Notes: generated by a model from the sequence alone, not told the origin. 64,000 nt of DNA from Marsupella aquatica (GCA_973895155.1 OZ316899.1:7254001-7318000); one strand, 5' to 3'; positions 42,101-51,604 are shown, counted from the stretch's first letter. A program made the numbers and translations.

Positions 42101-43814
42101 ATCTGAAAGGCCCACTTGGAGGGTGTATTGGCCCGCAGACATCAGCATTTAGACGTTCCAGGAATTTAGGGATAGTATAGATGGTCTTTTGTGTAGCTGG
42201 GCGTGTACTCAGCTTCCCCTGAGAACATGCAAGACATTGCTTATGATTTATAGATGGACGCACTCCTTTAGGGATTCCTCGTGAGTCCTTGATGATGCGA
42301 CGGTACATATTTATTCCCGGGTGCCCCAGTCGACAGTGCCAGAGGTATGTAAGATTATTTGATTCTGCTGTGGCATAGTTCGCTGTTATTGGGGCTGCAT
42401 ATAAACCCGGGGGTATTAGAGGTAGTATCTCTTTGATTTGAATTCCATCTGTGGTCATGGCTACTATTTGCAAAGTAGGTTTCTGCTGGATCATTGCTGT
42501 GCGGAGTTGATAATTATTAGCAACAATGTCTTTGAAGCTAATCAAATTTCGAGTAGCTTTTGGTGCAAAGATAGCTGCTTCGATGTTAATGACTGTTCCT
42601 TGGGGAAATTTGACAGTAGCCTTTCCTGTTCCTTCCTCAATCTTATTCGTACCTGATATGGTTGTCATTATCCTGGCAGATGGAGTGATATCTTGGAAAT
42701 AACTCCTATCTTTTAGGATAGTGTGGGATGTCCCACTATCAATGATACCTAAATTGGGATCGTTGGAGGAGGGATATGGTGGCTCTTCTGTCACCAGATG
42801 AGCTTCAGCGTTGGATTGGTCTATCGTATCATTTTCTTCTCGATAAGATGGTAGCTCCTCTTCCAATTCCATATAGTTGCCATCTGGATTTTGCTTTAAC
42901 TTAGCTCTTGCTTCTGAGTGCCTCTTAGCCGCTTGGTCAGAAGCCCAGCAGTCTTTCTTTAGGTGGCCAATTTTTCCACATCTATAACACATTCGGTCTT
43001 CTCGTGTGTTGTCAGATGATTGGGCGTGACCTCTGCCGCGTCCTCTTCCTCTACCCCGGCCACGGCTTCTGCTGCCTTGACCTCTAGTATTTTCATACTG
43101 ATTTCCCCTTCCACTATAATTTGAGTTGCGACCTCGTCCTCTATATCCACCTCTTTGTGTACCCCGGCCTCTTATATTTCGTTGTTGGTCTTCTGGGGCA
43201 TTGTAATTAATTTCTGGTTTCTGTGGTATAGGTGCAGTGCCTGGTGGTCGTTTCCTTGCATTCTGTATAGAGACAATTTGTTGTTTCTCCTCTACTAGGA
43301 GATGTGCAATTAAGTTAGAATAAGTTGTGAATTGCATATTCCTGTATTGAGTTCCCAAGGCGATGTTGGCCTCTGGGAAAGTACTCAACGTTTTATCGAT
43401 TTTGTCTAAGTCTGCAACTGGGTGGCCACACATCTCCAATTGAGATGTAATACGAAATAGAGAACTATTATAATTTGCTATAGAAGTATGATCCATGACA
43501 CGTAGATTAAACCAATCCCTGCGGGCTTCTGGGAGCCAGACCTCTCGCATATGGTCAAATCGAGCTTTTAATTTGTCCCATAATAGACGGGGATTAAGAT
43601 CACTCATATATTGTGTCTTCAGTGATGGTGTCAAATGCTGTCTAAGTAGAAATACAGCTTTGGCCTTCTGTTGCAATGTTAAATTGTCATCAGTAATTAA
43701 TGTATCCTCTAGTTGTATTGATGCGAAGTAGGTCTCTACATCTATTGACCAGGTTAAGTAATTATTGCCATCTGCCAATAGGGCTGGAAAGTGTAATTTC
43801 TCCAGGGTGGCCAT
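39174..43814 (-). CDS. Copia gag-pol polyprotein, intact
   Basis: 1546 residues from an ATG at 43814. The gag region carries an Arg/Gly-rich segment (214-262) and zinc knuckle CYRCGKIGHLKKDC (276-289). Protease: LGIIDSGTSHT with D359. Integrase: the HHCC finger begins at HCRLGHPG (about 493), with CLACSQGK; the catalytic triad is D558, D621 and E657 (35 residues between the last two, the standard DD35E). KRGRPLGS near 871-878 is an AT-hook-like core. RT: RFIFVRKRNAQGDVIRYRAR, VTAYLYGVLDSEIYMKAP and the active site LALYVDDVNLFG (YVDD 1202-1205). About 45 residues more than usual lie between YMKAP and INGLKQSGR. RNase H: GYADAGYLSDP and SNHSEVIALYEATREALWL. No stop, frameshift or missing catalytic residue was seen. 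Confidence 0.95.
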   Translation of the reverse strand: MATLEKLHFPALLADGNNYLTWSIDVETYFASIQLEDTLITDDNLTLQQKAKAVFLLRQHLTPSLKTQYMSDLNPRLLWDKLKARFDHMREVWLPEARRDWFNLRVMDHTSIANYNSSLFRITSQLEMCGHPVADLDKIDKTLSTFPEANIALGTQYRNMQFTTYSNLIAHLLVEEKQQIVSIQNARKRPPGTAPIPQKPEINYNAPEDQQRNIRGRGTQRGGYRGRGRNSNYSGRGNQYENTRGQGSRSRGRGRGRGRGRGHAQSSDNTREDRMCYRCGKIGHLKKDCWASDQAAKRHSEARAKLKQNPDGNYMELEEELPSYREENDTIDQSNAEAHLVTEEPPYPSSNDPNLGIIDSGTSHTILKDRSYFQDITPSARIMTTISGTNKIEEGTGKATVKFPQGTVINIEAAIFAPKATRNLISFKDIVANNYQLRTAMIQQKPTLQIVAMTTDGIQIKEILPLIPPGLYAAPITANYATAESNNLTYLWHCRLGHPGINMYRRIIKDSRGIPKGVRPSINHKQCLACSQGKLSTRPATQKTIYTIPKFLERLNADVCGPIHPPSGPFRYFLAIVDSSTKWLHVSLISTRNLVFARILANLLKLRVQFPDCPIKKLRVDGAGEFTSRAFDDFCMTAGIDIEYSVPYVHFQNGIAESVIKRIQMITRPLLLNSKLPPSAWGHAVLHATTLLKYRPSAFNTKTPHHLAFGLPPDLSHIRVFGCKVMVPILGPHRSKLGPQRREGIYIGHDSSSLIRYLEPSTADVFKARHTDCHFYEEIFPSLLKAPTTSHDITPVQLNWNSRNLLNQDPRTQSADEEVRRLLHLHEMLEKIPDAFNDAANVTRSHVEAVNTPARIQLLPTQAKETLPKAKRGRPLGSTDSRPRQRRTQTVNTETTFNLVSIEPEKKRAPDNEEMSIQYTHTGHIYARSNTIIDEQFAYHIAQSISNDTPDPYTIKEAQKRPDWPQWREAINTEMDALIKRQVFGPVKVVQPKNDYTDSRFIFVRKRNAQGDVIRYRARLVAKGYTQIPGRDYDLTYSPVMDVTTFRYLISFSRKHKLKNILMDVVTAYLYGVLDSEIYMKAPKELLERVVEHIQGKNIHTLSQDMKSGLRQIVPDDDIKGLVLSSGNTLKEPLQYPGKYGTGQQAFAVQVLKSINGLKQSGRIWYQTFKTKMQTLGFINDDLAPCIFIKHLAPEFVILALYVDDVNLFGTPKLLKQTINTMKGIFEMKELGEPTYCLGLQFDHLPQSMFISQSTYTKKILRQFNMQNAYSVSTPMEMRSLDTTKDMFRRRQENEPLLDADKPYLSAIGALLYLANNTRPDISFAVSLLARHSAQPTIRHWNGIKRLFRYLQGSMDMGLYFANDNPDELQGYADAGYLSDPHDSKSQTGYVFLQGNTAISWRSTKQTLTTTSSNHSEVIALYEATREALWLRNIINHIRKNTGKPLLTKPTIIHEDNKACVDQINAGYMKTDRTKHIDPKFFFTHEQIGQHINVHWKSSQENCADLFTKPLPASLHRKHVAAIGMTRLSTLRLPVDTQTRETPQFE

Positions 43815-44271
43815 AGTATCTCAAATCTGTAACAAATCACTGTCCGCGTTCTGATTAATATCAAATCTATGTCGTTCTCAATTACTTCAATCACTCGTGC
43901 CTTTTTATCCACGGGATTTTCCTTGGCGATAAAAGAAACTCAGGATTTCCGTGGCGGAACAATAAGATATAAAAAAAATTGAGTCGAATTTGAACGGGAA
44001 AACACTATTTCAAAGTGATTCATGCCTCTCCGATAGTGTCACTAATCAATTATATACGGATTGTGTGTTTTCCGTAAGGATTCGTGGACTATTCAGAGGA
44101 TCCGAAGTTTAAATTATGGTGTGATTTGAATCGGTGGCAGTTACTGATGTGGGGTGGGGCTAAAAACGCAACATTGGAAGTCAATTTCTTTGTCTGAAAG
44201 CCGTACTCCAATTATCCTACCTTAACTCCAAACTGTAAAAAAAAAAATTAGATGCTATCGCGCTGATAACG
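43815..44271 (-). other. Copia leader and primer-binding site
   Basis: Immediately inside the 5' LTR the minus strand reads GTTATCAGCGCGATAGCATC (44251-44270). It is not complementary to the 3' end of initiator tRNA but resembles the complement of a tRNA anticodon arm, perhaps tRNA-Ile, suggesting priming by a half-tRNA as in Drosophila copia (inference). The decayed copia at 45.8 kb has GTTATCAGGACGAGG in the same place. Confidence 0.55.
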
Positions 44272-44435
44272 TGTTGTGTGACAATGGAGAGACTTGCAAC
44301 TCGCTATTGTGTTCCATTATGGGTGTGACTTATATAGTCACCATAGGGTTACATGTTGGGGTTGGTGTTAACCCATGTTACCCCTTCAGGATAGGGTTAG
44401 GGGTTAACCATGGTCTAGAGTAAATGGTTACAACA
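44272..44435 (-). repeat. Copia 5' LTR
   Basis: 164 bp, identical to 38648-38811. Confidence 0.95.
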
Positions 44436-44510
44436 GTATGTGTATAAAATGCCTAAGTGCTCATTCCATTAACATCAAAGTGGAAAGGAGTGTGTGTACA
44501 CAAGAGCACT

Positions 44511-44586
44511 TGAGAACCACATAGTTAAGCGCATGGGGAAGGAATAGCTTTGGGATGGGTGACCTCTCACTTGTAGTTATGCACCA
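44511..44586 (+). ncRNA. 5S rRNA-derived fragment (Pol III promoter region)
   Basis: GAACC-C-AGTTAAGCGC, then TGGGATGGGTGACCTC, then TTATGCACC line up in order with the central and 3' parts of plant 5S rRNA (AGAAC...AGTTAAGCG...GGATGGGTGACCTC...TGCACC), covering the internal promoter. The 5' third is diverged or missing, so it is not a functional 5S gene. It lies in the gypsy 5' region next to the LTR fragment. Cassandra-type TRIM retrotransposons carry 5S sequences in LTRs (known), so this may be a related element or a captured promoter. Confidence 0.7.
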
Positions 44587-44687
44587 AATTGGCCGCTCCA
44601 AAATCAGCAGCTTGCAACTACTCCTCACGTACCAGCTTGTTGGCTCCTGCTTCGCCCTCACGCCCCTCGTCCTGAGTTGCCTCGAAG

Positions 44688-44877
44688 CCACCATAGCCAC
44701 TCAAGATCCTCTCTGTCCAAGGCTCAACATTGAAAGATGACCTTTCAATGCCTCACAAGTGAGAAATACCCTCTCACACAAACCTGACGGAACCTTATCG
44801 GCTCATATAGCACACATACCAAACATACGGATCTAGATAGTACGATACACTCTAACACTACCTAGAATGGTGTGACA
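44688..44877 (-). repeat. Partial 5' LTR of gypsy copy 1
   Basis: 190 bp matching 30568-30759 with a few differences and ending at the CGCG target duplication. The rest of the LTR is replaced by the 5S-containing sequence, so the 5' end is rearranged. Confidence 0.8.
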
Positions 44878-44921
44878 CGCGGCCTCAGCTTCATGTCTGA
44901 CGGGAGAAACACACGAGCTTG

Positions 44922-45161
44922 TCATTTGACGTGAGGTGTTTTCAGGACCACGACCTCCTCATAATCTTCACTTTCACTTTGAGACAAATTAACAACGCCA
45001 CTTCCACTAGCAAAAGGCATGGAAGACATCTTCTCAACGTCTATGGAATGAAGGTTTCTCCTTTTCAAACCTCTTGTATTTGGTGAAGTCACAAGGATAG
45101 TATCATGTTTGTGAGAGTCTTGTGCCGAGACATTCCCAGTTGCATGTCCTTTTTGTTTCAC
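44922..45161 (-). pseudogene. MULE copy 2: start of the SWIM-exon region
   Basis: GSGVVNLSQSESEDYEEVVV aligns with VVNLSESESFEV of the copy 1 SWIM exon, in the matching order. The gypsy insertion at 44877 cuts the gene shortly after this, and it resumes at 30292. Confidence 0.6.
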
Positions 45162-45196
45162 TGATCAAGTTATCATTGGGGTTATCATGTCTCCAT

Positions 45197-45571
45197 TCAA
45201 TAGAACAGTTCTTTCCAAATCAAATTCAGTTGCTTGGAAAGAAGTAGATTGGTGGCTTCTTCAAATAGACATGGAGACCCTGCCATGTCTACGGATCTGA
45301 AAGCCAGCTCAAAGATAGTTGGTCCAATTCCCCTATGTAATCCTCGACCGTATGCAGTGTAAGTTGCAATCTGGCATACGGCTCTGTTTTGGTCAGTTTT
45401 GCATCCCTCCAAGAGGCCAACCTGCTTCTTCATTTTCCAAGCTTGCACGCTTGTGTGCATTGATTCCAAACTAGTACAATTTGGAATCATCCCAACCTCC
45501 TCAGCACTCTTGCTTTGTGACAAGAAATGAATAGAAATATTTAGTGTATTATAAACAAAAGTACTTAACAA
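45197..45571 (-). pseudogene. MULE copy 2: transposase middle exon
   Basis: PNCTSLESMHTSVQAWKMKK, CKTDQNRAVCQIATYTAYGR and GIGPTIFELAFRSVDMAGSP align with the copy 1 exon at 16080-16475. An intron with a palindrome is expected upstream, as in copy 1. The DDE core of this copy is missing. Confidence 0.65.
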
Positions 45572-45611
45572 TATGTATTGGATTCATGTCAATGTGGATG
45601 AACTCTTAACC

Positions 45612-45800
45612 TTAGTAGCGCGTGGTGCTATTAAATATGCAGTGTAAATGCCATGGCTGCAGTTCCATTTTGAACCACATTCTAATCTCACAATGTGCAC
45701 AAAATTCCAGATTTTACATTAGCGCTTGGCGCTACTATTTTGAACAGGAGCAGGGGACGTGTCGTTCACATTTTCCAAAGTAGCATCGGGCGCTATAATT
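45612..45800. promoter_or_regulatory. Three element 2 palindromes, copy 2 variant
   Basis: 45612-45634 (TAGTAGCGCGTGGTGCTATTA), about 45715-45738 (ATTAGCGCTTGGCGCTACT) and 45780-45800 (AGTAGCATCGGGCGCTATA). The core AGCGC...GCGCT differs from copy 1 (AGCGA...TCGCT) on both arms. Confidence 0.65.
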
Positions 45801-45819
45801 AGAAATATTTATTTCTATT

Positions 45820-45957
45820 TGTTGTAACCCAAGTCAACCCACGGTCAAGTCTACTGCAGTCAAGCTAGTCATAACCGCCTAACTACCTAGCTACCTAAGG
45901 AACCATATGTGCTGGTTGGACAATGAATGAAGCATTAGTTGTTGACACACCACAACA
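45820..45957 (+). repeat. 5' LTR and primer-binding site of the decayed copia
   Basis: 138 bp starting TGTTGTAACCC and ending CCACAACA, followed at 45959 by GTTATCAGGACGAGG, the same primer-site type as the young copia. Confidence 0.75.
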
Positions 45958-46377
45958 AGTTATCAGGACGAGGCTCCTTGCCTTAATTTTTTCCTCCCTT
46001 CATTTTTTTTACTCAGATCCTTCGGTCCGTCAATGAAATTCATCTTCGGGACACTTTAGGGATGGCAGACAATACAATGAAATAAGGAGACATAGAGGAT
46101 TTAGGACCATCGAAGAATTGAGGAACCAAAATAGGGTCATGGACTATTGAGATCGATCATTCATCAATAGACCACCTACAGAACCACTGCAGAGAGACAG
46201 GGTACCAAATGCCAAAATCATAAGAGAATCACAAACAAGTACTCGGTCGCAAGAAGACGCGGGCAACCAGAACCATCAGGAGAATATACGCAAGCCAACA
46301 AAGAGCTCACCAACTTTGATTTACATAGAAAGAATGGCCATACGAAAGTATTGTTGATCCTACACATTTAGAAGGAT

Positions 46378-47500
46378 GTCAATCCCCATGAACCCCATCG
46401 AAAAACTCCTATTCCAAGCCCTCAATATAGATGGCGCTAATTACTTATCCTGGACCTTAGACGTAGAAGCACACCTTGCAGCTAAGGATCTCCAGGACAT
46501 GATCATAACAGATGCAGGGATAACTTTGTAGCAAAAGGCAAAAGCCTTGATACTAATTCGACACCACTTAGGCAACTCCCTAAAATGGCAATACATGAAT
46601 GAATTCAATCCACGAGCACTCTGGGACGAGCTTCAAGCCCGCTTTGACCACACTCAAACCATTTACCTGCCAGCTGCGCGACATGACTGGATCAATTTGA
46701 GAGTTCAAGATTACGAGACAATTGCAGATTACAATAGTGAGCTATTCAGAATCGTAGCCCAATTGGCAATTTGTGGTCAGCCAGTAAACGATGCAGAGCA
46801 AATTGAAAAGATGCTATCTACTCTACATTCCGCCAATCTAATACTCTCGATGTAGTACCAGAATATGGCATTCACCAAATACTCCAAACTAATCCCCCAC
46901 ATGCTTTTGGTTGAGAAGCACCAGTTCCTATTACTACAGAATGCACAAAAGCGACCCCCAGGAACCCTCCCCCCACAAACAACTCCATAAATCAACTATG
47001 CAACACCACAAAGGGGAGAGGGAACATCTTATCAAGGCCAAGGAGGTAGTAGAGGGAGAGGCCCCTACAAGGGTTGAGGAACTAACTTCCAACGTGGTGG
47101 AAGAGGAAACTTCTCACGTGGACGAGGACGAGGTTGATACCAATATAATGGAGAGAGCTTGAGAAGCACCTGGAAACAAGATAACAATAATCAGCCCCAG
47201 ACAAAGTTCAACCAAGAGCAATACAACCCATGAGATAAAATCAAAAAACCTCCTCTCTATTTTTGCTGCGGAACTAAAGGGCACATCCTGAAAACATGTC
47301 GAGCCCCCACACCCCTAGTGGCACTCTATAAGAAAAGCATCACAACAAATGAACCTGAAACGTATGGAACATTTATGGACTCTACGGAGATCCTGCCACA
47401 AGGAATCCCATAAAAACACCAGATGACCCTTCCTACTGTATAGTAGACAGCAGCACTTCACATTCTATCTTGTAAAATAAAGAATACATCACACACATAA
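46378..47500 (+). pseudogene. Decayed copia gag and protease
   Basis: An ATG at 46378 begins a capsid similar to the intact copia (WQYMNEFNPRALWDELQARF; LRVQDYETIADYNSELFRIV). The zinc knuckle near 47262 reads YFCCGTKGHILKTC, having lost its first Cys. The protease motif near 47445 reads IVDSSTSHSIL, with the active-site Gly changed to Ser. Several stops and frameshifts are present. Confidence 0.8.
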
Positions 47501-47649
47501 CATTATCACAACAAAAGGTAACAACCATAATGGGCCAACATCAATTGGAGGAAGGATATGGACCGGCAACAATGATTCTACCTCAAGGGACAACCATAAA
47601 ATACACTCAGCTATTTACTCACCCAGAGCAACAAGAAATCTGATAAGTT

Positions 47650-48790
47650 TTGGAGACATATATAGTAAGAGCCAACAACCTGCATATAGAGACGGGAACC
47701 TCAAATGAACAAGAAGTTCAACACATAACATTTAAGACACCAACGGAAAAAGGAATCCTGGAGACACTAAGTGCAACCCCTCCCGGATTTTACGTCACAA
47801 ACATACAAAGCTTCCATAAACTCACAATAACATTGTTACCAAGATTTGGCACAGGAGGCTTGGCCACCCTGGCCTTAACATGTTTCAGAGGTTTATTAAA
47901 CAAACCAAGGGCATACCTACCATGGTAGACCCCACATCCATGCACGAGCCGTGCCTAGCATGCTCACAGGGAAAACTGATAATTTGGCCTTCCCCATCAA
48001 CAACGGAAAGCCAAATCCCCAACTTTTTGGAGCAAATACACGTTGATGTCTGCGGACCCATAGACCCCCCCAATGGCCCATTTTGTTTCTTCCTAGTAGT
48101 CATAGACGCATCTACAAAATGGTCCCAATTTCATTCCTATCCACACAAAATTTAGTGTTCTCTCGTCTCCTATCTCATATCCTAAAACTGAGAGCACAAT
48201 TTCCGGATAACCACATTTGGACACTCAGAGTAGATAACGCAAGGGAGTTTACCTCTAAAACTTTCAAAGAATTTTGTACTGCTACAGGAATAGACGTGCA
48301 GTACCCGGTCCCCCACGTCCACTTCCAAAATGGGACTGCAGAATCCTTGATAAAACGCCTCCAGATAATTGCTCGGCCACTATTAATGCAAAGTAATCTC
48401 CCCACAACAGCATGGGGACATGCAATTCTCCACTTGGCTGAGCTATAGACCATCAGCGTTCAACTCTAGCTCACCCCACCACCTGGCATTTGGCAATATT
48501 CTGAATGTCTCCCACCTGAGGACGTTTGGTTGCCAAGTAATGGTGCCAATCTTGGGCCCTAAGCGAACGAAGATGGGCCCTCAGAGGCAACCAGGCATAT
48601 ATACTGGATGCGACTCTGCATCAATTATTCTCTACTTGGAACCAACCACATCCAATGTATTCAAAGCTCGCTTTGTAGACTGCCATTTCTTTGAAGACAC
48701 CTTCCCTAGATTACATATGAAACAGCAAATGGATAAAGACGAGGTGCTCACCTGGCAAATCCAATCTGCATTTTGGAATGATCCTTGAAC
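47650..48790 (+). pseudogene. Decayed copia integrase
   Basis: Frames 47880-48155, 48083-48448 and 48420-48788 give PCLACSQGKL, FLEQIHVDVCGPIDPP (first D), LRVDNAREFTSKTF (second D; N-A-R replaces G-A-G) and HFQNGTAESLIKRLQ (E). At least three frame changes occur. Confidence 0.8.
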
Positions 48791-48836
48791 CAGCCATTCA
48801 AACACAAAAGTTTAACGAATTCTGCACCTCGCAAAA

Positions 48837-50035
48837 ATGGTAGAACAGCTACCAGACTCTTTTGTAGATGCTGCAAAAATGACTAGATCTCACATACCGG
48901 TGGCAAATGCACCATCAAGAATACAGATGGAAATTCAACCCGCCACAGTGGCAGCACCAAGAGCCAAGCGAGGCCGCCCACTAGGCTCTGGAGACAAACA
49001 ACCCAGGCAGAGGAGGGAAACCCCCTCCAGAGAGGCAACACCAATTAATAGGGCCCCTACCTCTCCACAGCCTGAGACACAAGAAGATAACAAAGAGATT
49101 TCCATCAACAACAGCAGCACAGGGCACATATGGGACAGACAGCAAATAATACTAGATGAACACTTTGCCTTCCACATATCTCAACAAATAGAAGAAGACT
49201 TACCTGATCCGAGGACAATCCCAGAAGCACAAACCCACCCAGAATGGCCAGAGTGGGAGAAAGCTATTCACCTAGAATTGGACTCACTTATATCACGCCA
49301 AGTGTTTGGCCCAATACCCCAGGTACACACCTGACGGGATACAAATGGACTTTTGTGAAGAAGCGCAATGCAACTTAGGGGCAGTGGTCAGGCACAAGGC
49401 CCGATTAGTGGCTAAGGGGCTTACTCAAATCCAAGACCGGGACTACGACCTCACATATTCCCCAATAATGGATGTAATCACTTACCACTACCTGATCACC
49501 TTTTCCCAGCATCACAACTTATCGATGCATCAAATAGACATAGTGACAGCTTATTTATATGGCCATCTGGAATACAGTAATTCACATGGAGGCACCACCC
49601 AAACTGATACAACGAGTGAAACACCACTGTAAGGGGGAGCAAATACACCAAGAACCACATAAGCATACACACAACACCTTTGACCACGCCAATGCAGCAG
49701 TACTTAATAAAACAGCAAAATCAATAACATTGGGAGCTTCTTTAAAGCAAGAGTTGAAAAAAAATTAAAAAATTAAAAATTAAAAGTTGAAAAAGAAAAA
49801 TCTTACCACACGAACTCCTTTTGCAAAACAAGTACTCCGTTCAATGTATGGCCTGAAACAAAGCGGCCTGACATGGTATAAGAGATTTAAATCATAAATG
49901 CTAGCAATGGGATTCATGAATGCTGATATAACACCATGCCTCTTTATTAAGTGAGAAGGAAGCAAACTCATTATCATCGCCATATATGTAGATGACTTGA
50001 ACTTATTTGGCACCAGCAAAATCATTCTGGAATCA
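48837..50035 (+). pseudogene. Decayed copia integrase tail and RT
   Basis: 48837-49334 includes the AT-hook-like AKRGRPLGSGDKQPRQRR and the linker to RT (WPEWEKAIHLELDSLISRQV). 49306-49632 gives VRHKARLVAKGLTQIQDRDY and DIVTAYLYGHLEYSNSHGG. The end at 50010 is IYVDDLNLFGTS. Sequence homology to copia ceases a few codons later. Confidence 0.8.
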
Positions 50036-50219
50036 TCCTAGAAACTAAGTCCTTCCCCCTCATGAACCAAGATAATTTGCTCTGCCCCTTTGATTTCAGG
50101 ATAGTGTCCATCGCACTCGCGAACTGGATACATCGGAACCCTTTCAGGGACATTAGTTTGAAGCCATGAATTTCTTCCCTCACCTTTGGAAGTGTCCAAG
50201 ATGTCGATGACATTGACGT
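50036..50219. other. Unrecognised segment
   Basis: The minus strand has an open frame (DILDTSKGEGRNSWLQTNVP; GAEQIILVHEGEG) that looks protein-like but matches no family I can name. It may be a piece of the DNA into which the neighbouring elements inserted. Confidence 0.3.
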
Positions 50220-51088
50220 GTGTCACGCCAAAAGATTCATCCTTAATTGGATTTTGGCTTAGGCGGCCATAAACTCCGTAAATATTGAGGGTTCGGGCAA
50301 GGAGGGATGTGCGGACGGTACTTTATTCCCGTAACTTGATACTAAATGTGCCAAACCATATCCTTACACACATCATAGGTATAATTTGTATTCCGGCGCC
50401 GGAACGTACCTTAAGTCGATAGCTAGTTTGACCCTGGCTCAAGGACTTCTAAGCCTTCGTGCTATCCGCCTTCGATCCAATAATAACCGCTATCCGCAAC
50501 CAACACCCCATGCCCAGCTCGTATAGCGCGTTCGGCCAAGCATTCTTTACCCGTACACAAGATTTACAATTGCAACAGTATTCACAACATACAATCTTGA
50601 TTTACACAAAGGAAATAGTGGGGAACAGACTTTACTTCAGAATCCGTTTATGCACATACACACGGTTGACTCGACTTCTTCTAAATAACCAGGCCCAACG
50701 GCAAAGACGCGTACACTACAATGGAGCCCGGCTCCGCACTTGCCCAATGAGTTGAGTTGTACCCTCAATCCTTGGAGCTCAATTATGCACAAAGGCTGGG
50801 ACTCCTCGCACATCCTGCGGATACCCATTTTTGAACCTAAACCCCCCCAGGCTGCCTCTACCGGGGGTGCACTAAATACTAAGAGCCGTGGCTAGAAGTG
50901 GTCACGTGCTTGAGTTCTAGCCTATGCTAATCCTAGCTAAATGCCAGTCTGCTAAATGGTTTGTCGTTACCCTAAGATGCTACGCTAAGGAAAGTTGTCA
51001 GAGCCGCTCTAACTAGTTTTGGCGCTCGTCGGTAGTGTCCTACTTTTGTGGCTAAATCTACGCTACTCTAAACTATTAGCGTCGCCTA
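50220..51088 (-). repeat. Possible 3' LTR and 3' region of the LTR-like unit, copy 2
   Basis: It follows the coiled-coil gene end on the minus strand, contains a purine tract (CCTGGGGGGGTTTAGG, about 50838-50853), a GGAATAAAGT poly(A)-like site and a final GGCGTGACA at 50220. I could not match it to an LTR at the other end, so it is provisional. Confidence 0.3.
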
Positions 51089-51560
51089 ATGTCTGGCTCG
51101 CTTGCTAGATCCACCCGAGTGGGACTTGGATCGGCCGTCCTGCTGCTTCCTCAGCTTGTCGACGTCTTGCTTGAGGATCTGGACCTGGCCATGAGAGAAT
51201 CATTCTCTCTTTACCACATCCATCTCCTTCGTGGCCTCCTGGCACGCCTCTTCCAACTGCTGACCGTCGCTCGTCAGGTTGATCACCAGTTGGTCTTGTT
51301 TAGCTGCTTCTACTTGAAGCCATACCACCGCCGCCTTTAGGGCATCCACCTTGGCCGTATCCCATTGGGCCCGAACGTCGGCCTTCTCTAGGTCCTTCTG
51401 CCAGATTATGGCTTGCCCCTTCAAGCTGTCAATTTGGGCTGAGAGTCGTAAGATTTTGGCATCTTTTCCGGATCCGGCCTGCTCGACCAAGGCTAACTTG
51501 GCTTTGGTGTTGGCAACCTGGGCGAGGGTGGTTGTAAGCTGAGGACAGAGACGCTCTAAC
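51089..51560 (-). CDS. Coiled-coil C-terminus of the unknown repeated gene (copy 2)
   Basis: A frame running from about 51560 through LALVEQAGSGKDAKILRLSA, QIDSLKGQAIIWQKDLEKAD and DQLVINLTSDGQQLEEACQE to VDKLRKQQDGRSKS and a basic SSKRARH end, with a TGA (probable CGA) at about 51202. The heptad pattern indicates a long coiled coil. It is the likely C-terminal part of the gene whose middle part lies at 57873-57004, separated by the LINE insertion. The joining is inferred from orientation and position; copy 1 ends before this part. Confidence 0.4.
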
Positions 51561-51604
51561 TTGGTATCTTCCTGGGAAAATATTTTTTATAATAAAAGGT
51601 GAGA

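Larger units (their letters stand above)
38648..44435 (-). mobile_element. Full-length Ty1/copia retrotransposon, young insertion
   Basis: 164-bp LTRs at both ends are identical as far as I can read. The target duplication GTATG is at 38643-38647 and 44436-44440. The internal frame of 1546 codons is intact. The primer-binding site and polypurine tract are in place. Identical LTRs mean recent insertion. It sits in the leader of gypsy copy 1. Confidence 0.97.
30293..44877 (-). mobile_element. Ty3/gypsy element with DNA methyltransferase and PHD finger, copy 1
   Basis: Bounded by TGTCGTGCGC at 30293 and GTGTGACA at 44877, with CGCG on both sides (30289-30292 and 44878-44881). Removing it rejoins the split MULE gene. 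Coding order on the minus strand is gag, protease, C5-DNA methyltransferase, RT, RNase H, integrase, PHD finger. A copia element sits in its leader (38648-44435). The 5' LTR is only partly recognisable (44688-44877). Many in-frame stops show it is inactive. Confidence 0.85.
45820..50035 (+). mobile_element. Decayed Ty1/copia retrotransposon, truncated after RT
   Basis: 5' LTR, primer-binding site, gag, protease, integrase and the RT up to YVDD lie in order on the plus strand. The sequence stops at about 50035. RNase H and the 3' LTR are missing. Protein pieces align with the intact copia throughout, so it is an older relative of the same lineage. Confidence 0.9.

Noticed and set aside
44511-44586. 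Functional 5S rRNA gene
   Set aside because: The 5' third is not recognisable, several conserved bases are changed and there is no tandem 5S array.
50036-50226. Named gene for the minus frame DILDTSKGEGRNSW
   Set aside because: It looks protein-like but I cannot match it to a family, so no function is assigned.
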